Shown here: positions 23,905-24,133 of the stretch, piece after piece
Layout of the letters: every line of letters starts with the position of its first letter
Numbering within the stretch: position 1 is the first letter of the stretch
DNA from: CAZGZD01 sp964530005
Lineage (GTDB): Bacteria; Patescibacteriota; Microgenomatia; UBA1406; GWC2-37-13
NCBI GenBank assembly: GCA_964530005.1
Contig: CAZGZD010000016.1
Coordinates: forward strand, 1 to 24,133
Reading direction: 5' to 3'
DNA length: 24,133 nucleotides
The notes under the pieces: generated by a model
Seen by the model: the letters and a program-made list of their open reading frames with translations, nothing else
What the model was told of the DNA's origin: nothing
Database searches by the model: none
Made by a program: the position numbers and the translations under genes

Positions 23905-24133
23905 TTATTCGCTTTTTGCTTTTGCTTTAATTTTTTCAATTTGCTCTTTTTCTTTTTTAACATTCATGATAGTCAGAATCTGAGCCAACTCTCGCTTTTT
24001 TTTTGAGATCATATTCGTGTCTTTCGCTGGATTGACAACTCGTTCGAGGATAAGCTTTGCTACCTCACTACGCAATTTAGCTTCATCTTTTACAAGATCA
24101 GCGATAGACTTTGTATCCAACTTTTGAATTGAT
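23905..24133 (-). CDS. rpmC: Ribosomal protein uL29 (5' end at or beyond the window edge)
   Basis: The frame is open to the window edge. It reads SIQKLDTKSIADLVKDEAKL and continues with RSEVAKLILERVV, NPAKDTNMISKKKRELAQIL and TIMN. uL29 is a small two-helix protein at the tunnel exit. The helix-loop-helix pattern and the internal K-x-RR/KR-E-A-IL-T--N block fit the family. A TTG at 24120 could be read as a start, but uL29 N-termini usually begin a few residues earlier, so the true ATG is probably just outside. It precedes rpsQ, as is normal. Confidence 0.92.
   Translation of the reverse strand, partial: SIQKLDTKSIADLVKDEAKLRSEVAKLILERVVNPAKDTNMISKKKRELAQILTIMNVKKEKEQIEKIKAKAKSE

Overview
This looks like a chromosome segment from a Candidate Phyla Radiation (Patescibacteria) bacterium, probably Microgenomates-like. 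The reasons are an AT-rich sequence, very tight gene packing (largest gap about 90 bases), few Shine-Dalgarno sequences, a uL30 gene missing from between rpsE and rplO, and cell-surface proteins typical of these minimal genomes. The phylum call is inference; no rRNA gene is present. The genetic code looks standard: TAA, TAG and TGA all end genes, including TAG after universally conserved proteins (rpsK, rpsI, infA, rplO).

Layout. Positions 3-155 (+) hold the C-terminus of chorismate synthase. It converges on a minus-strand surface cluster (170-7249), read as: membrane-anchored solute-binding protein, an actin-like/TM/baseplate-J-like fusion, a sortase, and a class A penicillin-binding protein. 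Divergently, 7256-8662 (+) is a VanW-type protein interrupted by an in-frame TAA in its signature motif. From 24133 down to 8672 every gene is on the minus strand. First comes the end of the S10 operon and the spc and alpha operons (rpmC to rpsI, with secY, rpmG, adk, map, infA, rpmJ and rpoA). Then comes a small glycan module: GT2, a GT4 broken by an in-frame TAG, a hexapeptide acyltransferase and a lytic transglycosylase.

How it fits together. The right two thirds builds the ribosome, the Sec channel, RNA polymerase alpha and N-terminal methionine processing. The left third makes and remodels the envelope: peptidoglycan synthesis and cleavage, sortase attachment, and glycan assembly and acetylation. 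The most unusual points are rpsS lying between rpsN and rpsH, the actin-like/baseplate-J-like membrane fusion beside a sortase, and two independent in-frame stop codons in otherwise intact accessory genes. I saw no tRNA, rRNA, CRISPR array, insertion sequence or phage genes.
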